A stretch of DNA of 64,000 nt from Pseudomonadota bacterium (GCA_020161655.1 JAIUPC010000007.1:186001-250000); one strand, 5' to 3'. Counted from the stretch's first letter, positions 1-9,499 are shown. The notes: generated by a model not told the origin, from the letters alone. Translations and numbers: made by a program.

Positions 1-329
1 CCCTCGGCGATCCGACCCGGCGCGACATGATCCGCGACCTCGCCAGTGGAGAACGCACCGTCGGCGACCTTGCCGCGCCGCACGCGATCTCGCTCGCCGC
101 CGCATCGAAGCACGTGAAAGCGCTCGAATCCGCCGGGCTGATCCGGCGTGAGATCCGCTGGCGGACTCACATCTGCCACCTGAACCCTGGCGCTCTGGCT
201 GCGGCGCATGACTGGCTCGACAGCTACCGGCGCTTCTGGACCGACAGGCTCGACATCCTCGAAGACCTGCTCCGGCAGGAGGACAAGGCACCGAAACCGA
301 AACCCGAACCGGAAGGAGACGCGACATGA
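1..329 (+). CDS. ArsR-family winged-helix regulator (5' end missing)
   Basis: The frame is open from base 3 and stops at 327-329, so the first residues lie outside the window and 108 remain. The visible part opens with LGDPTRRD, the usual start of the ArsR winged helix. A recognition helix follows around SLAAASKHVKALESAGLI and then a beta wing. The C-terminus is a charged, proline-rich tail. No metal-binding cysteine pair of the classic ArsR/SmtB type is visible, so metal sensing is unlikely. The stop overlaps the next gene by four bases. ArsR plus AHSA1/SRPBCC pairs of this kind are common, and the regulator probably represses its own two-gene operon. The ligand is unknown. Confidence 0.85.
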   Translation, partial: LGDPTRRDMIRDLASGERTVGDLAAPHAISLAAASKHVKALESAGLIRREIRWRTHICHLNPGALAAAHDWLDSYRRFWTDRLDILEDLLRQEDKAPKPKPEPEGDAT

Positions 330-859
330 CCCCCGCCGACACGATCGACCTTTACGGCAAGCTTACCACGCATGACACGCTGGAGATATCCCGCCTCCTG
401 CCCGGCCCGATCGAGCGGGTCTGGTCCTGGCTCACCGAAAGCGACCTGCGCCGGAAATGGCTGGCTTCGGGCGAGATGCCGATGGAAATGGATGGCGAAT
501 TCACCCTCACCTGGCGCAATGACGACCTGACCTCGCCGCCCGGCAAGCGGCCCGAGGGGTTCGGCGAGGAACATTCGATGGCGAGCCGGATCACCGACCT
601 CGCCCCGAAACGCCGCCTCGCCTTCACCTGGGGCGACAATGGCGAGGTCGAGATCACGCTTGAGCCAAGGGGCGAGGATGTGCTCCTGACCCTCGTCCAC
701 AAGCGCACCCGCGACCGCCTGATGCGGCTCATGGTCGGCGCCGGCTGGCACGCCCATCTCGACATCCTGAAAGCGCGTCTCGAAGGACAATCGCCCGCGC
801 CCTTCTGGGACACTTGGCAGGTTCTCAGGGCCGAATACGACCGCCGCATCGCCGCCTGA
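326..859 (+). CDS. SRPBCC / AHSA1 (activator of Hsp90 ATPase-like) domain protein
   Basis: This 177-residue cytosolic protein belongs to the START-like SRPBCC superfamily. It opens with the typical first strand and tryptophan motif (RLLPGPIERVWSWLTESD). A Trp-rich segment (RKWLASGEMPME) and the strand ending FTWGDNGEVEITLEP follow. The fold forms a hydrophobic cavity, and no enzymatic residues can be assigned. The ATG start overlaps the ArsR stop (ATGA), so the two genes are probably translationally coupled. Bacterial AHSA1-like proteins next to ArsR regulators have no agreed function. The name comes from eukaryotic Aha1 and does not imply Hsp90 activation here. Confidence 0.8.
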   Translation: MTPADTIDLYGKLTTHDTLEISRLLPGPIERVWSWLTESDLRRKWLASGEMPMEMDGEFTLTWRNDDLTSPPGKRPEGFGEEHSMASRITDLAPKRRLAFTWGDNGEVEITLEPRGEDVLLTLVHKRTRDRLMRLMVGAGWHAHLDILKARLEGQSPAPFWDTWQVLRAEYDRRIAA

Positions 860-889
860 CCAAAGCGCAAGGCTGGGCATAAGGCACTT

Positions 890-913
890 CCCCTCCCCCT
901 TCGTGGGGAGGGG
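890..913. repeat. C-rich inverted repeat (hairpin)
   Basis: The arms CCCCTCCCC and GGGGAGGGG pair perfectly over nine bases around a six-base loop. The hairpin lies 31 bases after the SRPBCC stop and is followed by a G-rich tail. There is no T-tract, so it may be a transcript 3' end stabiliser or a dispersed intergenic repeat rather than a classical terminator. It also lies beyond the convergent gcvP stop. Confidence 0.45.
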
Positions 914-1024
914 TCAGGGGTGGGGGCCATCGCATCCCGCTCATGCCCCCCGTAGGCTGCGCATTCATCGCGCACCCCCCCCTGCCCCCCCGTTGCGCCA
1001 ACCGCCATTCCACCGCCCGCTGCT

Positions 1025-1043
1025 GTCGGGCAAAATGCCCGAC
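1025..1043. terminator. Inverted repeat downstream of gcvP, possible terminator
   Basis: Eight-base arms GTCGGGCA and TGCCCGAC flank a three-base A loop (T loop on the minus strand), 24 bases past the gcvP stop. The position suits termination of the gcvTHP transcript, but no clear T-tract follows on either strand. Confidence 0.4.
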
Positions 1044-1066
1044 GCGAAACCGACGGATACCCGACG

Positions 1067-3910
1067 CTATTCCGCCGCCTCCATGTAGCTTTCGACCGGC
1101 GGGCAGATGCAGACGAGGTTGCGGTCGCCGTAGACGTTGTCGACCCGGCCAACCGGCGGCCAGTACTTGTCCACCCGGAACGAGGCCGGCGGGAAGCAGC
1201 CCTGTTCGCGGCTGTAGGGCCGGTCCCAGTCGCCGATGAGCGCGCTGACCGTATGGGGCGCGTGTTTCAGCGGGTTGTTCTCGGCATCCATCTCGCCCTT
1301 CTCGATCGCCGCGATCTCGTCGCGGATCGAGAGCATGGCGGTAATGAAGCGGTCCAGTTCGGCCTTGGTCTCCGATTCCGTCGGCTCCACCATCAGCGTC
1401 CCGGCCACCGGCCAGGACATGGTCGGCGCATGAAAACCGTTGTCGATCAAGCGCTTGGCAATGTCGTCAACGGTCACATGGGCGCTATCGGCGAAGGGCC
1501 GCGTGTCAAGGATGCACTCATGCGCGACCCTGCCCTGCTTGCCCTTGAAGAGAACGCCGTAAGCCCCTTCCAGCCGCTTGGCGATGTAGTTGGCATTGAG
1601 GATCGCCACCTTCGTCGCCTGCGTCAGCCCGGCCCCGCTCATCAACAGGATATAGGCCCAGGAGATCGGCAGGATCGAGGCCGACCCCCAGGGCGCCGCC
1701 GAAACCGGCCCCTCAAGCCCCCCGATCGCCGGATGGCCCGGCAGGTAGGGTTCCAGATGCGCTTTGACGCCGATCGGCCCCATGCCCGGTCCACCGCCGC
1801 CATGCGGGATGCAGAAGGTCTTGTGGAGGTTGAGGTGGCTCACGTCACCGCCCAGATCGCCCGGCCGGACAAGCCCGACCATGGCGTTCATGTTGGCCCC
1901 GTCGATATAGACCTGACCGCCGAAATTGTGCGTGATATCACAGACTTCGCGGACCGTCTCTTCGAAGACGCCATGCGTGGAAGGATAGGTGATCATGCAG
2001 GCGGCAAGCTTGTCGCCCGCCGCTTCGGCCTTGGCGCGGAAGTCCTCGACGTCGATGTCGCCGTTCTCCATCGACTTCACCACGACCACTTTCATCCCCG
2101 CCATCTGCGCCGAGGCGGGGTTGGTGCCATGGGCCGAAACCGGGATAAGGCAGATGTCGCGGTCGCCGTCGCCTTGCGCCCGGTGCCAGGCCTGAATGGT
2201 CAGAAGCCCGGCATATTCGCCCTGCGCGCCTGAGTTCGGTTGCAGGCTCATCGCGTCGTAACCCGTGATGTCGCAAAGCTTTTTCGACAGGTCCGCGAAA
2301 AGTTCGGCATAGCCCTCGGCCTGATCGGCGGGCGCGAAGGGGTGAAGGTTCGCAAACTCCGGCCAGGTGATCGGCATCATCTCGGCCGCCGCGTTCAGCT
2401 TCATGGTGCAGGAACCCAAGGGGATCATCGCCCGGTCAAGCGCCAGATCGCGGTCCGCGAGGCGGCGCATGTAGCGCATCATCTCGGTCTCCGCCCGGTT
2501 CATGTGGAAGACCGGATGGGTGAGGTAGGCGCTTTCCCGCAGAAGGCCTTCGGGGATGCGGTAGACCTCGACCGACTTCACCTTGCCGACGCCGAAGGCG
2601 CGCAGAAGCCGGGCAAGCGTATCCTCGCGCGTCGTCTCGTCGAGAGAGACGCCGACCTTGGTCTTGCCGACCTTCCTGAGGTTGATCCGCTCTTCCCGCG
2701 CGGCGCGCATGATCGCGCCCTGAAGCGGGCCGACCTCGACCGTGAAGGTATCGAAGAACTCCTTCGGCGCGACCTTGAAACCGGCCGCTTCCAGCGAGGC
2801 GACGACCGTCACGGCTTTCCGGTGGATGCGCTGGCCGATGGCTTTCAGCCCTTCCGGCCCGTGGTAGACGGCATAGAAAGAAGCCATGTTGGCCAGCAGC
2901 GCCTGCGCGGTGCAGACATTCGATGTGGCTTTCTCGCGCCGGATATGCTGCTCGCGCGTTTGCAGCGACAGCCGGTAGGCCTGACCGCCCTGCGCGTCGA
3001 TGGAGACGCCGACAATCCGGCCCGGCATGTTGCGCTTGTGGGCATCCTTGCAGGCCATATAGGCCGCCGACGGGCCGCCAAAGCCCATCGGCACGCCAAA
3101 ACGCTGGGTGGAACCGACGGCGATGTCGGCGCCCATCGCGCCCGGTTCCTTGAGGATCGTCAGCGCCATGATGTCGGCGATGACGATGCCCACGGCGCCG
3201 GCGGCGTGCAGCTTTTCGATATGCGGGGTGAAATCGGTCAGGTGGCCATGGGTGCCCGGATACTGGAACACGGCGCCGAAGACCTTGGTGGCGTCGACCT
3301 TCGCCGGATCGCCGACGATGACCTCGATCTCCAGGGGGGCCGCGCGGACCTTCATCACCTCGATGTTCTGCGGATGGCAGTTCTCGTCGATGAAGAAGGC
3401 AGTGGCCTTCGACTTCGCCACCCTTTGCGCCATCGCCATGGCTTCCGCCGCCGCCGTCGCCTCATCGAGAAGCGAGGCATTGGCAATCTCAAGCCCGGTC
3501 ATGTCGCAGACCATGGTCTGGAAGTTCAGCAGCGCCTCAAGCCGGCCCTGCGAAATCTCGGGCTGGTACGGGGTGTAGGCCGTGTACCACGCCGGGTTTT
3601 CAAGGATATTCCGCTGGATGGCGGGCGGCGTCACGGTGCCGTAGAAGCCCTGGCCGATCATCGTGGTGAAGACCTGGTTCTTCCGCGCCACCTGCCGCAT
3701 GAACCACAGAAGCTCCCGTTCCGACTTCGGCGCACCGAAGGACAGGGGCTTGTCCTGGCGCAGGCTCTTCGGGATCGTCTGGTCGATCAGCTCGTCAAGA
3801 TCCTTCACCCCCAGCACCTTGAACATCTCCTCCATCTCGGCCGGGGACGGGCCGATATGGCGGCGGTTGGCGAAATCGTAAGGGTCGTAGGATGTGGGGG
3901 TGAAGGTCAT
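1067..3910 (-). CDS. gcvP: Glycine dehydrogenase (decarboxylating), glycine cleavage P protein
   Basis: The P protein decarboxylates glycine with PLP and passes the aminomethyl group to lipoylated GcvH in the cytosol. At 947 residues it is the long single-chain (homodimer) form, with the inactive-like N-terminal half and the catalytic C-terminal half fused. The PLP-binding lysine is about residue 697 in [17 protein letters not shown], a hallmark of the family. The N-terminus [10 protein letters not shown] is also characteristic. The ATG follows AAGGA with good spacing and starts 11 bases after the gcvH stop, making this the last gene of gcvT-gcvH-gcvP. Confidence 0.98.
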   Translation of the reverse strand: MTFTPTSYDPYDFANRRHIGPSPAEMEEMFKVLGVKDLDELIDQTIPKSLRQDKPLSFGAPKSERELLWFMRQVARKNQVFTTMIGQGFYGTVTPPAIQRNILENPAWYTAYTPYQPEISQGRLEALLNFQTMVCDMTGLEIANASLLDEATAAAEAMAMAQRVAKSKATAFFIDENCHPQNIEVMKVRAAPLEIEVIVGDPAKVDATKVFGAVFQYPGTHGHLTDFTPHIEKLHAAGAVGIVIADIMALTILKEPGAMGADIAVGSTQRFGVPMGFGGPSAAYMACKDAHKRNMPGRIVGVSIDAQGGQAYRLSLQTREQHIRREKATSNVCTAQALLANMASFYAVYHGPEGLKAIGQRIHRKAVTVVASLEAAGFKVAPKEFFDTFTVEVGPLQGAIMRAAREERINLRKVGKTKVGVSLDETTREDTLARLLRAFGVGKVKSVEVYRIPEGLLRESAYLTHPVFHMNRAETEMMRYMRRLADRDLALDRAMIPLGSCTMKLNAAAEMMPITWPEFANLHPFAPADQAEGYAELFADLSKKLCDITGYDAMSLQPNSGAQGEYAGLLTIQAWHRAQGDGDRDICLIPVSAHGTNPASAQMAGMKVVVVKSMENGDIDVEDFRAKAEAAGDKLAACMITYPSTHGVFEETVREVCDITHNFGGQVYIDGANMNAMVGLVRPGDLGGDVSHLNLHKTFCIPHGGGGPGMGPIGVKAHLEPYLPGHPAIGGLEGPVSAAPWGSASILPISWAYILLMSGAGLTQATKVAILNANYIAKRLEGAYGVLFKGKQGRVAHECILDTRPFADSAHVTVDDIAKRLIDNGFHAPTMSWPVAGTLMVEPTESETKAELDRFITAMLSIRDEIAAIEKGEMDAENNPLKHAPHTVSALIGDWDRPYSREQGCFPPASFRVDKYWPPVGRVDNVYGDRNLVCICPPVESYMEAAE

Positions 3911-3921
3911 CTGCGTGGTCC

Positions 3922-4281
3922 TTATCCGATCAGCGCATTGTAGGCAGCTTCGTCCATCAGCCCGTCGAGAGCGGATTTGTCGGCGAGCTTCATCTTGAAG
4001 AACCAGGCCTTGCCGGTCGGATCCTCGTTCACGAGGCCAGGGTTGTCGGCCACGTCCTGATTGACCTCGACGATCTCGCCGTCGAGCGGCGCGCGGATGT
4101 CCGATGCCGCCTTGACGCTTTCGATCACGACAACCTCGTCACCGGTCGACACGCCCTTGGGGGTGTCGGGAAGCTCGACGAACACAACGTCGCCAAGCTG
4201 TTCTGAGGCATGGGCGGTGATGCCGACAACGACAACATCGCCTTCGACGCGGAGCCATTCATGGTCTTCGGTGTATTTCAT
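3922..4281 (-). CDS. gcvH: Glycine cleavage system H protein
   Basis: This 119-residue lipoyl carrier shuttles the aminomethyl intermediate between GcvP and GcvT and delivers electrons to the L protein. The lipoylation site is Lys57 in [13 protein letters not shown], and the length matches the family. The start [10 protein letters not shown] is canonical and is preceded by a GGGAAGAG ribosome-binding site. It lies 19 bases after gcvT and 11 before gcvP in one transcription unit. No lpd gene for the L protein is in the window. Confidence 0.97.
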   Translation of the reverse strand: MKYTEDHEWLRVEGDVVVVGITAHASEQLGDVVFVELPDTPKGVSTGDEVVVIESVKAASDIRAPLDGEIVEVNQDVADNPGLVNEDPTGKAWFFKMKLADKSALDGLMDEAAYNALIG

Positions 4282-4300
4282 GGGTCTCTTCCCTCGTTGA

Positions 4301-5428
4301 TCAACGTTTATAAGAGGTTGGCTGGAACGGCATGGGGGCGATCACGGCGGGCAGGCGCTTGCCGCGCACCTCGCCGTAGACGGTGGCGCACTCGGCCAGA
4401 TCGGCAGGCAGATAGGCCATTGCCATCGGCGCTTCGATGGAGGGGCCGAAGCCGCCAGATGTGATCCTGCCGATGGGCGCGCCGCCCTCTGGCCCGGCGA
4501 AGACTTCCGTCCCCTCGCGCATCAGGGCGCGGCCTTCCGGGCGCAGCCCGACGCGGCGGCGGGCGGGGCCTTTCGCCAGTTCGCTCAGGATGCGGGCGGC
4601 ACCGGGGAAGCCGCCCTCGCGGACGCCACCTGCACGGCGGGCCTTCTGGATCGCCCAGTTGAGGTTGCCCTCGACCGGCGAGGTGGTGGTGTCGATGTCA
4701 TGGCCGTGAAGGCACATCCCGGCTTCGAGCCGGAGCGAGTCCCGCGCGCCAAGGCCGATGGGCGCGACCTCTTCCATCGAGAGGAGCTTGCGCGCGAAGG
4801 CTTCGGCGAACTTGTTCGGGACCGAGATTTCGAACCCGTCTTCGCCGGTATAGCCCGACCGGGAAATCCAAAGCTCCGCCGTATCCCACTGGCGGATGGC
4901 GACATCCATGAACTTCATGTCCACGACATCCGGCACAAGTCGCGCCAGCGCCGCCTCGGCCTTCGGCCCCTGCAGCGCCACCAGCGCGCGGTCCGTCACC
5001 ATGCCGATGTCGCAGCTATCCGACAGATGCGCCTTCAGATGGGCGAAATCCTCGTGCTTGCAGGCGGCGTTGACGACGAGGAAAAGGTGATCGCCCCGGT
5101 TCGCGACCATCAGGTCGTCAAGGATGCCGCCGTCTTCATTGGTGAATAGCGCGTAGCGCTGGCGACCTTGCTGCAGACCGAGAATATCCACCGGCACCAG
5201 TTTTTCGAGCGCAAGCGCCGCATCCTCGACCCGGCCCGACTTTGCCGTCAGGAGGATCTGGCCCATATGGCTGACGTCGAAAAGCCCGGCGGCGGCGCGG
5301 GTGTGAAGGTGTTCCTTCATGACGCCCATCGGGTATTGCACCGGCATCTCGTAGCCGGCGAAGGGCACCATCTTGCCGCCAAGCTCAAGATGCAGGTCGT
5401 ATAGAACCGTACGTTTCAGGTCAGCCAT
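4301..5428 (-). CDS. gcvT: Aminomethyltransferase, glycine cleavage T protein
   Basis: GcvT transfers the aminomethyl carbon from GcvH to tetrahydrofolate, giving 5,10-methylene-THF and ammonia. The folate-binding GcvT fold is clear: [13 protein letters not shown] near the N-terminus, DVSHMGQI, and [14 protein letters not shown] in the THF site region. The family C-terminal barrel runs through [14 protein letters not shown]-type sequence. I chose ATG at 5428 ([11 protein letters not shown], 375 residues) because GGAGGG sits just upstream. The frame can be read nine codons further up, but without a ribosome-binding site. It is the first gene of the operon and lies directly behind the glycine riboswitch. 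Confidence 0.96.
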   Translation of the reverse strand: MADLKRTVLYDLHLELGGKMVPFAGYEMPVQYPMGVMKEHLHTRAAAGLFDVSHMGQILLTAKSGRVEDAALALEKLVPVDILGLQQGRQRYALFTNEDGGILDDLMVANRGDHLFLVVNAACKHEDFAHLKAHLSDSCDIGMVTDRALVALQGPKAEAALARLVPDVVDMKFMDVAIRQWDTAELWISRSGYTGEDGFEISVPNKFAEAFARKLLSMEEVAPIGLGARDSLRLEAGMCLHGHDIDTTTSPVEGNLNWAIQKARRAGGVREGGFPGAARILSELAKGPARRRVGLRPEGRALMREGTEVFAGPEGGAPIGRITSGGFGPSIEAPMAMAYLPADLAECATVYGEVRGKRLPAVIAPMPFQPTSYKR

Positions 5429-5475
5429 GCCGCCCTCCCCTCTTGCGCCGGTCAAAGCAAATCCGGCATCGCCAT

Positions 5476-5494
5476 GGACGGAAAAATTCCGCCC
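5476..5494 (-). promoter_or_regulatory. Hairpin between riboswitch and gcvT (possible expression platform)
   Basis: On the minus strand, arms GGGCGGAA and TTCCGTCC pair over eight bases (one G-T wobble) around a three-base T loop. It begins about a dozen bases after the second glycine aptamer and 48 bases before the gcvT start. No T-run follows, so if it belongs to the switch it more likely acts on translation or by alternative pairing than as an intrinsic terminator. Confidence 0.4.
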
Positions 5495-5506
5495 GTTCCG
5501 ATGCCC

Positions 5507-5677
5507 CCTCTGTCCCTTCGCCTGAGATCGTTATCCCTTCGGCGCCCCGGACAAGTCCGGGATCTCTCCAGAGTTCCATTGTCAGCACGGTCCTTGCGCC
5601 TGAGAGTTTACCGGGGCGGTTGCTCCTTCGGCACCGACGTGAACCAATGGTCCAGCCGGATTCTCCCGTCACTGACA
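5507..5677 (-). promoter_or_regulatory. Tandem glycine riboswitch upstream of gcvTHP
   Basis: Two consecutive glycine aptamers precede gcvT on the minus strand. Aptamer 1 (about 5677-5580) is closed by TGTCAG pairing with CTGACA and contains GCCGAAGGAGCAA and CTCTCAGGCGCAAGGAC. Aptamer 2 (about 5573-5507) is closed by CTCTG/CAGAG and contains GGAGAGATCCC, GCCGAAGGGATAA and CTCAGGCGAAGGGACAGAG. These are the conserved cores of the gcvT RNA class. Bound glycine normally turns expression on in this class. A weak promoter candidate (TTGCGT, 17 bases, CTATCG) lies just upstream at about 5711-5683 on the minus strand. Confidence 0.92.
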
Positions 5678-5795
5678 AGCCGAGCGATAGCCTGAAAGTC
5701 GCCGCCGACGCAAGGGTCTTGTAGACGGATACGACCCATCGCGCGCGACGGGCGACACCCCTTGCGATCCCCGGCCCCACGGGGGATGAAAGGCC

Positions 5796-6365
5796 ATGGC
5801 ATCCGACCGGCACCCTGCGTTCTTCGGCTATGGCTCGCTCGTCAACCGGGCGACGCATGACCATGGGCTTGGTGCGCCCGCACGACTTTCCGGCTGGCGG
5901 CGGGTCTGGCGTCACACGCGGCTGCGGGATACGCCCTTCCTGTCGGTCGAGCCGGCAGAGGCGGAAATCGACGGGCTGATCGCCGCCGTTCCGGGTGGCG
6001 ACTGGCAAAGGCTCGACCTCCGCGAGACGGGCTATCGCCGCCATCCGGTGCCGGCGGAACGCCTTTCCACAACGCCGGACTGGGTCGACCGGATCGAGAT
6101 CTATGCCGTCGAGGATCACCACATCCTGCCCGCGAACGGCCAGCCGATCCTGATGAGCTATCTCGATACCGTGGTGCAGGGCTTCCTGCGCGAGTTCGGC
6201 GCCGAAGGTGTCGACGGCTTCTTCGCCACCACCACTAGCTGGTCCGCACTGCTCGACGACCGCGACGCGCCGCGCTATCCCCGGTCGCAAATCACCACCG
6301 CCGCCGAGCGCCGTCTTGTCGATGACCATGTCGCAGCGCTTGGCCTTCTCCGCATCAAAGCCTGA
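5796..6365 (+). CDS. Gamma-glutamylcyclotransferase-like (AIG2/GGCT fold) protein
   Basis: This 189-residue protein has the GGCT glycine-rich start FFGYGSLVN (YGSL at residues 12-15). It also has the conserved acidic residue of the family in LRETGYRR (Glu77). Members convert gamma-glutamyl dipeptides to 5-oxoproline or act on related gamma-glutamyl compounds, so glutathione or peptide turnover is possible. The substrate cannot be read from the sequence. It is divergent from gcvT, and its ATG lies 118 bases beyond the riboswitch start. PepT follows 14 bases downstream, so the two may be co-transcribed. Confidence 0.75.
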   Translation: MASDRHPAFFGYGSLVNRATHDHGLGAPARLSGWRRVWRHTRLRDTPFLSVEPAEAEIDGLIAAVPGGDWQRLDLRETGYRRHPVPAERLSTTPDWVDRIEIYAVEDHHILPANGQPILMSYLDTVVQGFLREFGAEGVDGFFATTTSWSALLDDRDAPRYPRSQITTAAERRLVDDHVAALGLLRIKA

Positions 6366-6379
6366 ACCCGGAGCATCCG

Positions 6380-7621
6380 ATGAGAACCGATTTTGACCAA
6401 GAGCTTGAGGACCGCCTTCTGCGCTACACCGCCATCGACAGCCAGAGCGATGAGGAATTCCCTTCGCAGCCCAGCACGGCGATCCAGCTCGACATGCAGC
6501 GCCTTCTGGTCGAGGAACTGACCGCCATCGGTGCTGCGGATGTGCGCCTGACCGACTACGGCGCGGTGCTGGCAACGATCCCGGCGACGACGGATGCCAA
6601 GGCCCCGGTCATCGCCTTTCTCGCCCATGTCGACACCGCGCCCCAGTTCAACGCCACCGGCGTGAAGCCCCGCGTTCTGAAAAGCTACAACGGCGGCGCG
6701 ATCACCTATCCGGATGCCCCCGGCCTGACGCTGACGCCCGAGGCCTTCCCCTATCTCGCCACCAAGGCCGGGCATGACATCATCACGGCAAGCGGCACCA
6801 CGCTTCTGGGTGCCGACGACAAGGCCGGCGTTTCGGTCATCATGACCGCAGCGCGGCATCTTCTCGCCAATCCGCAGATCCCCCATGGCCCGATCCGCAT
6901 CGCCTTCACCCCCGACGAGGAAATCGGGCGCGGCGTCGACAAGCGCCTGCCCGCCGACCTTGGCGCGGCCTTTGCCTATACGTTCGACGGCGGCGAAGTT
7001 GGCGAGATCGAATACGAAAGCTTCTCGGCCGATGGCGCGACCGTCGCCATCACCGGCGTCTCGATCCATCCCGGTTTGGCGAAGGGCAAGCTGGTGAACG
7101 CGGTCCACCTAGCGGCCAAGATCGTCCAGACCCTGCCGCAGGCGACGATGACGCCCGAGACGACGGAGGGGACAGAAGGCTTCCTGCATATCGTCGAGTT
7201 GAAAGGTACATCCTCGGAGGCGGTGCTGAAGCTCATCCTCCGCGACTTCGAACTGGAGGGGCTGGCGGCCAAGGGCGCGCTCCTGAAACAGGTCTGCGCC
7301 GCCGTTCAGGCCGGCGAGCCGCGCGCCGAGATCACCTGCGAGATCAGGCCGCAGTACCGCAACATGCGCTACTGGCTGGAAAAGGACATGACGCCGGTGG
7401 ACCTCGCCCGCGACGCCTGCCGCGACATCGGGATCGAGCCGGTTTCCGTCCCGATCCGTGGCGGCACCGATGGGTCAAGGCTGACGGAGATGGGGGTGCC
7501 CTGCCCCAATATCTTTACGGGCATGCAGAACATCCACGGGCCGCTGGAGTGGATCAGCGTGCAGGACATGGCGGCGGCGGTGAAGATGGCGCTCGGCATC
7601 GCGGAGCGGGCCGCGCGGTAG
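6380..7621 (+). CDS. pepT: Peptidase T (tripeptide aminopeptidase)
   Basis: PepT is a cytosolic dizinc M20-family exopeptidase that removes the N-terminal residue of tripeptides. At 413 residues it has the usual length. Metal and catalytic motifs are visible: HVDTA (His83, Asp85), LLGADDKAG (Asp146), TPDEEIGRG (Glu180, Glu181), FDGGEVGE, and NIHGPLEW near the C-terminus. The ATG follows GGAG. The stop codon TAG at 7619-7621 lies inside the first of two palindromic repeats. Confidence 0.95.
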   Translation: MRTDFDQELEDRLLRYTAIDSQSDEEFPSQPSTAIQLDMQRLLVEELTAIGAADVRLTDYGAVLATIPATTDAKAPVIAFLAHVDTAPQFNATGVKPRVLKSYNGGAITYPDAPGLTLTPEAFPYLATKAGHDIITASGTTLLGADDKAGVSVIMTAARHLLANPQIPHGPIRIAFTPDEEIGRGVDKRLPADLGAAFAYTFDGGEVGEIEYESFSADGATVAITGVSIHPGLAKGKLVNAVHLAAKIVQTLPQATMTPETTEGTEGFLHIVELKGTSSEAVLKLILRDFELEGLAAKGALLKQVCAAVQAGEPRAEITCEIRPQYRNMRYWLEKDMTPVDLARDACRDIGIEPVSVPIRGGTDGSRLTEMGVPCPNIFTGMQNIHGPLEWISVQDMAAAVKMALGIAERAAR

Positions 7622-7645
7622 GATGGGCGATACCGCCCATCCTAC
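7618..7645. repeat. Palindromic repeat, copy 1 (spans the pepT stop)
   Basis: The arms GTAGGATGGGC and GCCCATCCTAC are perfect inverted repeats with a six-base centre. The TAG of pepT is built from the left arm. A near-identical copy follows 12 bases later, so this is a REP-like element and probably also forms the 3' end of the pepT transcript. Confidence 0.7.
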
Positions 7646-7657
7646 AGGCGTTACTGC

Positions 7658-7684
7658 GTAGGATGGGCAATCCTGCCCATCCAC
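7658..7684. repeat. Palindromic repeat, copy 2
   Basis: The left arm GTAGGATGGGC is identical to copy 1, and the right arm GCCCATCC(T)AC has one base missing. It ends four bases before the gltX stop, so together the two copies fill the gap between convergent pepT and gltX. They could act as a bidirectional transcript end, although neither has a T-tract. Confidence 0.65.
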
Positions 7685-7688
7685 CCCA

Positions 7689-9011
7689 TCACCCCCGCGC
7701 GCGGACCTTCTGCAGAAGCGGCATGAGCTCCGCCATCTCCGGCCCCGACGCCTCCCCCGTTACGGCGAGCCGCAGCGGCATGAAAAGCCCCTTGCCCTTC
7801 CGCCCGGTCTTTTCCTTCACCGCTGCGGTCCAGTCGGCCCAGGTCGTGTCGGAATAGGGCGGCGGCGGCAGAAGCGTCATCGCTTCCCGGACGAACTCCG
7901 CATCCTCGGGCGCGATCACCGGCGCGGCGCCGTCACGGGCGAGCGTCCACCAATGCGAAAGGTCATCGAGCCTGGTGATGTTCTGCGAGGCGACGCGCCA
8001 GAAGCGTTCGGCCATCTCGGCCGGCACGCCCAGCGCCGCGATCCGGTCCTTCACGGCGGCGAAGGGCAGCGCGTGGTTCCGGGCGCGGGTCAGGGGCCAG
8101 AGGTCGTCCGCATCGAACTTCGTCGGTGCGGCGCCGAATTGCGACAGCTCGAACCCATCGGCGATCTCGTCGAGCGACATCTTCAACTCGACCGGCTGCG
8201 AAGAGCCGAGCCGGGCCATCAGGCTCAGAAGCGCCTCTTTCGCCACGCCCTCGGCCCGGAGGTCGCGCAAGGACAGCGTGCCAAGCCGCTTCGACAGGCC
8301 TTCGCCCTGTGCCCCGGTCAGGAGCGAATGGTGCGCGAAGGACGGCGGCGTGCCGCCCATCGCCTTCATGATCTGGATCTGCGTCGCGGTATTGGTCACG
8401 TGGTCGGCGCCGCGCACGATATGGGTGATGCCCATGTCGACGTCATCGACCGATGAGGCGAAGGTGTAAAGCACCTGCCCGTCATGGCGGATCAGCACCG
8501 GGTCCGAGACCGAAGCCGTGTCGATGGAGACCGGCCCGAGGATGCCGTCATTCCATTCGGTCCGCTTCTGGTCGAGCTTGAAGCGCCAATAGCCCTCGCG
8601 CTCGGCCCGGAGTTTCGCCATTTCCTCAGCCGACAGCGCCAGCCCGGCGCGGTCATAGACCGGGGGCTTGCCCATGTTCAGGAGCTTCTTGCGCTTGAGG
8701 TCCAGCTCGGTCGGCGTCTCGAAGACCTCGTAAAGGTCGCCGGTCCCCCGCAGCTCATCCGCCACGGCGCGGTAACGGTCGAGCCGGTCCGACTGACGCT
8801 CGAACCGGTCCCAGGTCAGGCCCAGCCATTCGAGGTCGGCCTTGATCCCGTCGGCATATTCCTGCTTCGACCGTTCCTGATCGGTATCGTCCATGCGCAG
8901 GATGAAGGTGCCGCCGGTCTTGCGGGCGATCAGGTAGTTCATCAGCGCGGTGCGCAGGTTGCCCACATGGATGTATCCGGTGGGCGACGGGGCGAAACGG
9001 GTCACGGTCAT
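7689..9011 (-). CDS. gltX: Glutamate-tRNA ligase
   Basis: This class I aminoacyl-tRNA synthetase charges tRNA with glutamate. The 440-residue protein begins VTRFAPSPTGYIHVGN, where HVGN (His15) is the HIGH motif. The KMSKS-equivalent is LSKRLGT at residues 239-245. MDDTDQERS and FASSVDDVDMGITH(I)VRG are also family signatures. No four-cysteine zinc knuckle is seen. Alphaproteobacteria often carry two GltX paralogues, and whether this one charges tRNA-Glu, tRNA-Gln or both cannot be decided here. The start has AAGGAG upstream. Confidence 0.95.
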   Translation of the reverse strand: MTVTRFAPSPTGYIHVGNLRTALMNYLIARKTGGTFILRMDDTDQERSKQEYADGIKADLEWLGLTWDRFERQSDRLDRYRAVADELRGTGDLYEVFETPTELDLKRKKLLNMGKPPVYDRAGLALSAEEMAKLRAEREGYWRFKLDQKRTEWNDGILGPVSIDTASVSDPVLIRHDGQVLYTFASSVDDVDMGITHIVRGADHVTNTATQIQIMKAMGGTPPSFAHHSLLTGAQGEGLSKRLGTLSLRDLRAEGVAKEALLSLMARLGSSQPVELKMSLDEIADGFELSQFGAAPTKFDADDLWPLTRARNHALPFAAVKDRIAALGVPAEMAERFWRVASQNITRLDDLSHWWTLARDGAAPVIAPEDAEFVREAMTLLPPPPYSDTTWADWTAAVKEKTGRKGKGLFMPLRLAVTGEASGPEMAELMPLLQKVRARG

Positions 9012-9091
9012 GGCAGGTCTCCTTGCCGCCCCCCTCTTTCACAGGTGGCCGTTTTTGTCCATATGATGGGCCGGAACCAAAGGTAGAACGC

Positions 9092-9499
9092 ATGAACGAC
9101 TGGCTGGGGCGCGCCGCGCCCGATCTTGAGACCATTGAGCAGATGGCGCTTGCCACCATCGAGGAACTGCCGCCGCAATTCGCCGGCCCGGCGCGGTCGA
9201 TCATCCTGCGCGTCGACGACTTCGCGCCCGACGACATCCTTGACGAGATGAGCATCGAAAGCCCCTTCGACCTGACCGGGCTATATGACGGCATCCCGAT
9301 GACCGAGAAATCGGTGATGGATGTCGTGGACCGGCCCGACGTGATCTGGCTTTTCCGCCGGCCGATCCTCGACGAATGGGCCGAACGCGGCGACGTGAGC
9401 CTTGGACAGCTTGTCGCCCATGTGATGGTGCATGAGCTTGCACACCATTTCGGCTGGTCCGACGATGAAATCGCGGAAATCGACCGCTGGTGGGAGTGA
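9092..9499 (+). CDS. Small zincin-like metallopeptidase (DUF1025 type)
   Basis: This 135-residue cytosolic protein has the HExxH zinc site at residues 114-118 (HELAHHFGWSDDEI). A downstream Asp in SDDE is the likely third ligand. This is the signature of the minimal metallopeptidase family PF06262. Family members are widespread but their substrates are unknown. I chose ATG at 9092 (MNDWLGRAAP) because AGGT precedes it. The upstream extension would read through a low-complexity, non-conserved stretch. It is divergent from gltX. Confidence 0.8.
   Translation: MNDWLGRAAPDLETIEQMALATIEELPPQFAGPARSIILRVDDFAPDDILDEMSIESPFDLTGLYDGIPMTEKSVMDVVDRPDVIWLFRRPILDEWAERGDVSLGQLVAHVMVHELAHHFGWSDDEIAEIDRWWE

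Noticed and set aside
2240-3943. 567-codon open frame antisense to gcvP
   Set aside because: It is a shadow of gcvP codon structure; the translated sequence is Arg/His-rich low-complexity with no domain, and no ribosome-binding site is present.
5421-6575. Long minus-strand open frame across the riboswitch and the GGCT-like gene
   Set aside because: It runs antisense through a conserved gene and through a structured RNA, has Arg/Gly-rich composition without family resemblance, and reflects high GC suppressing stops.
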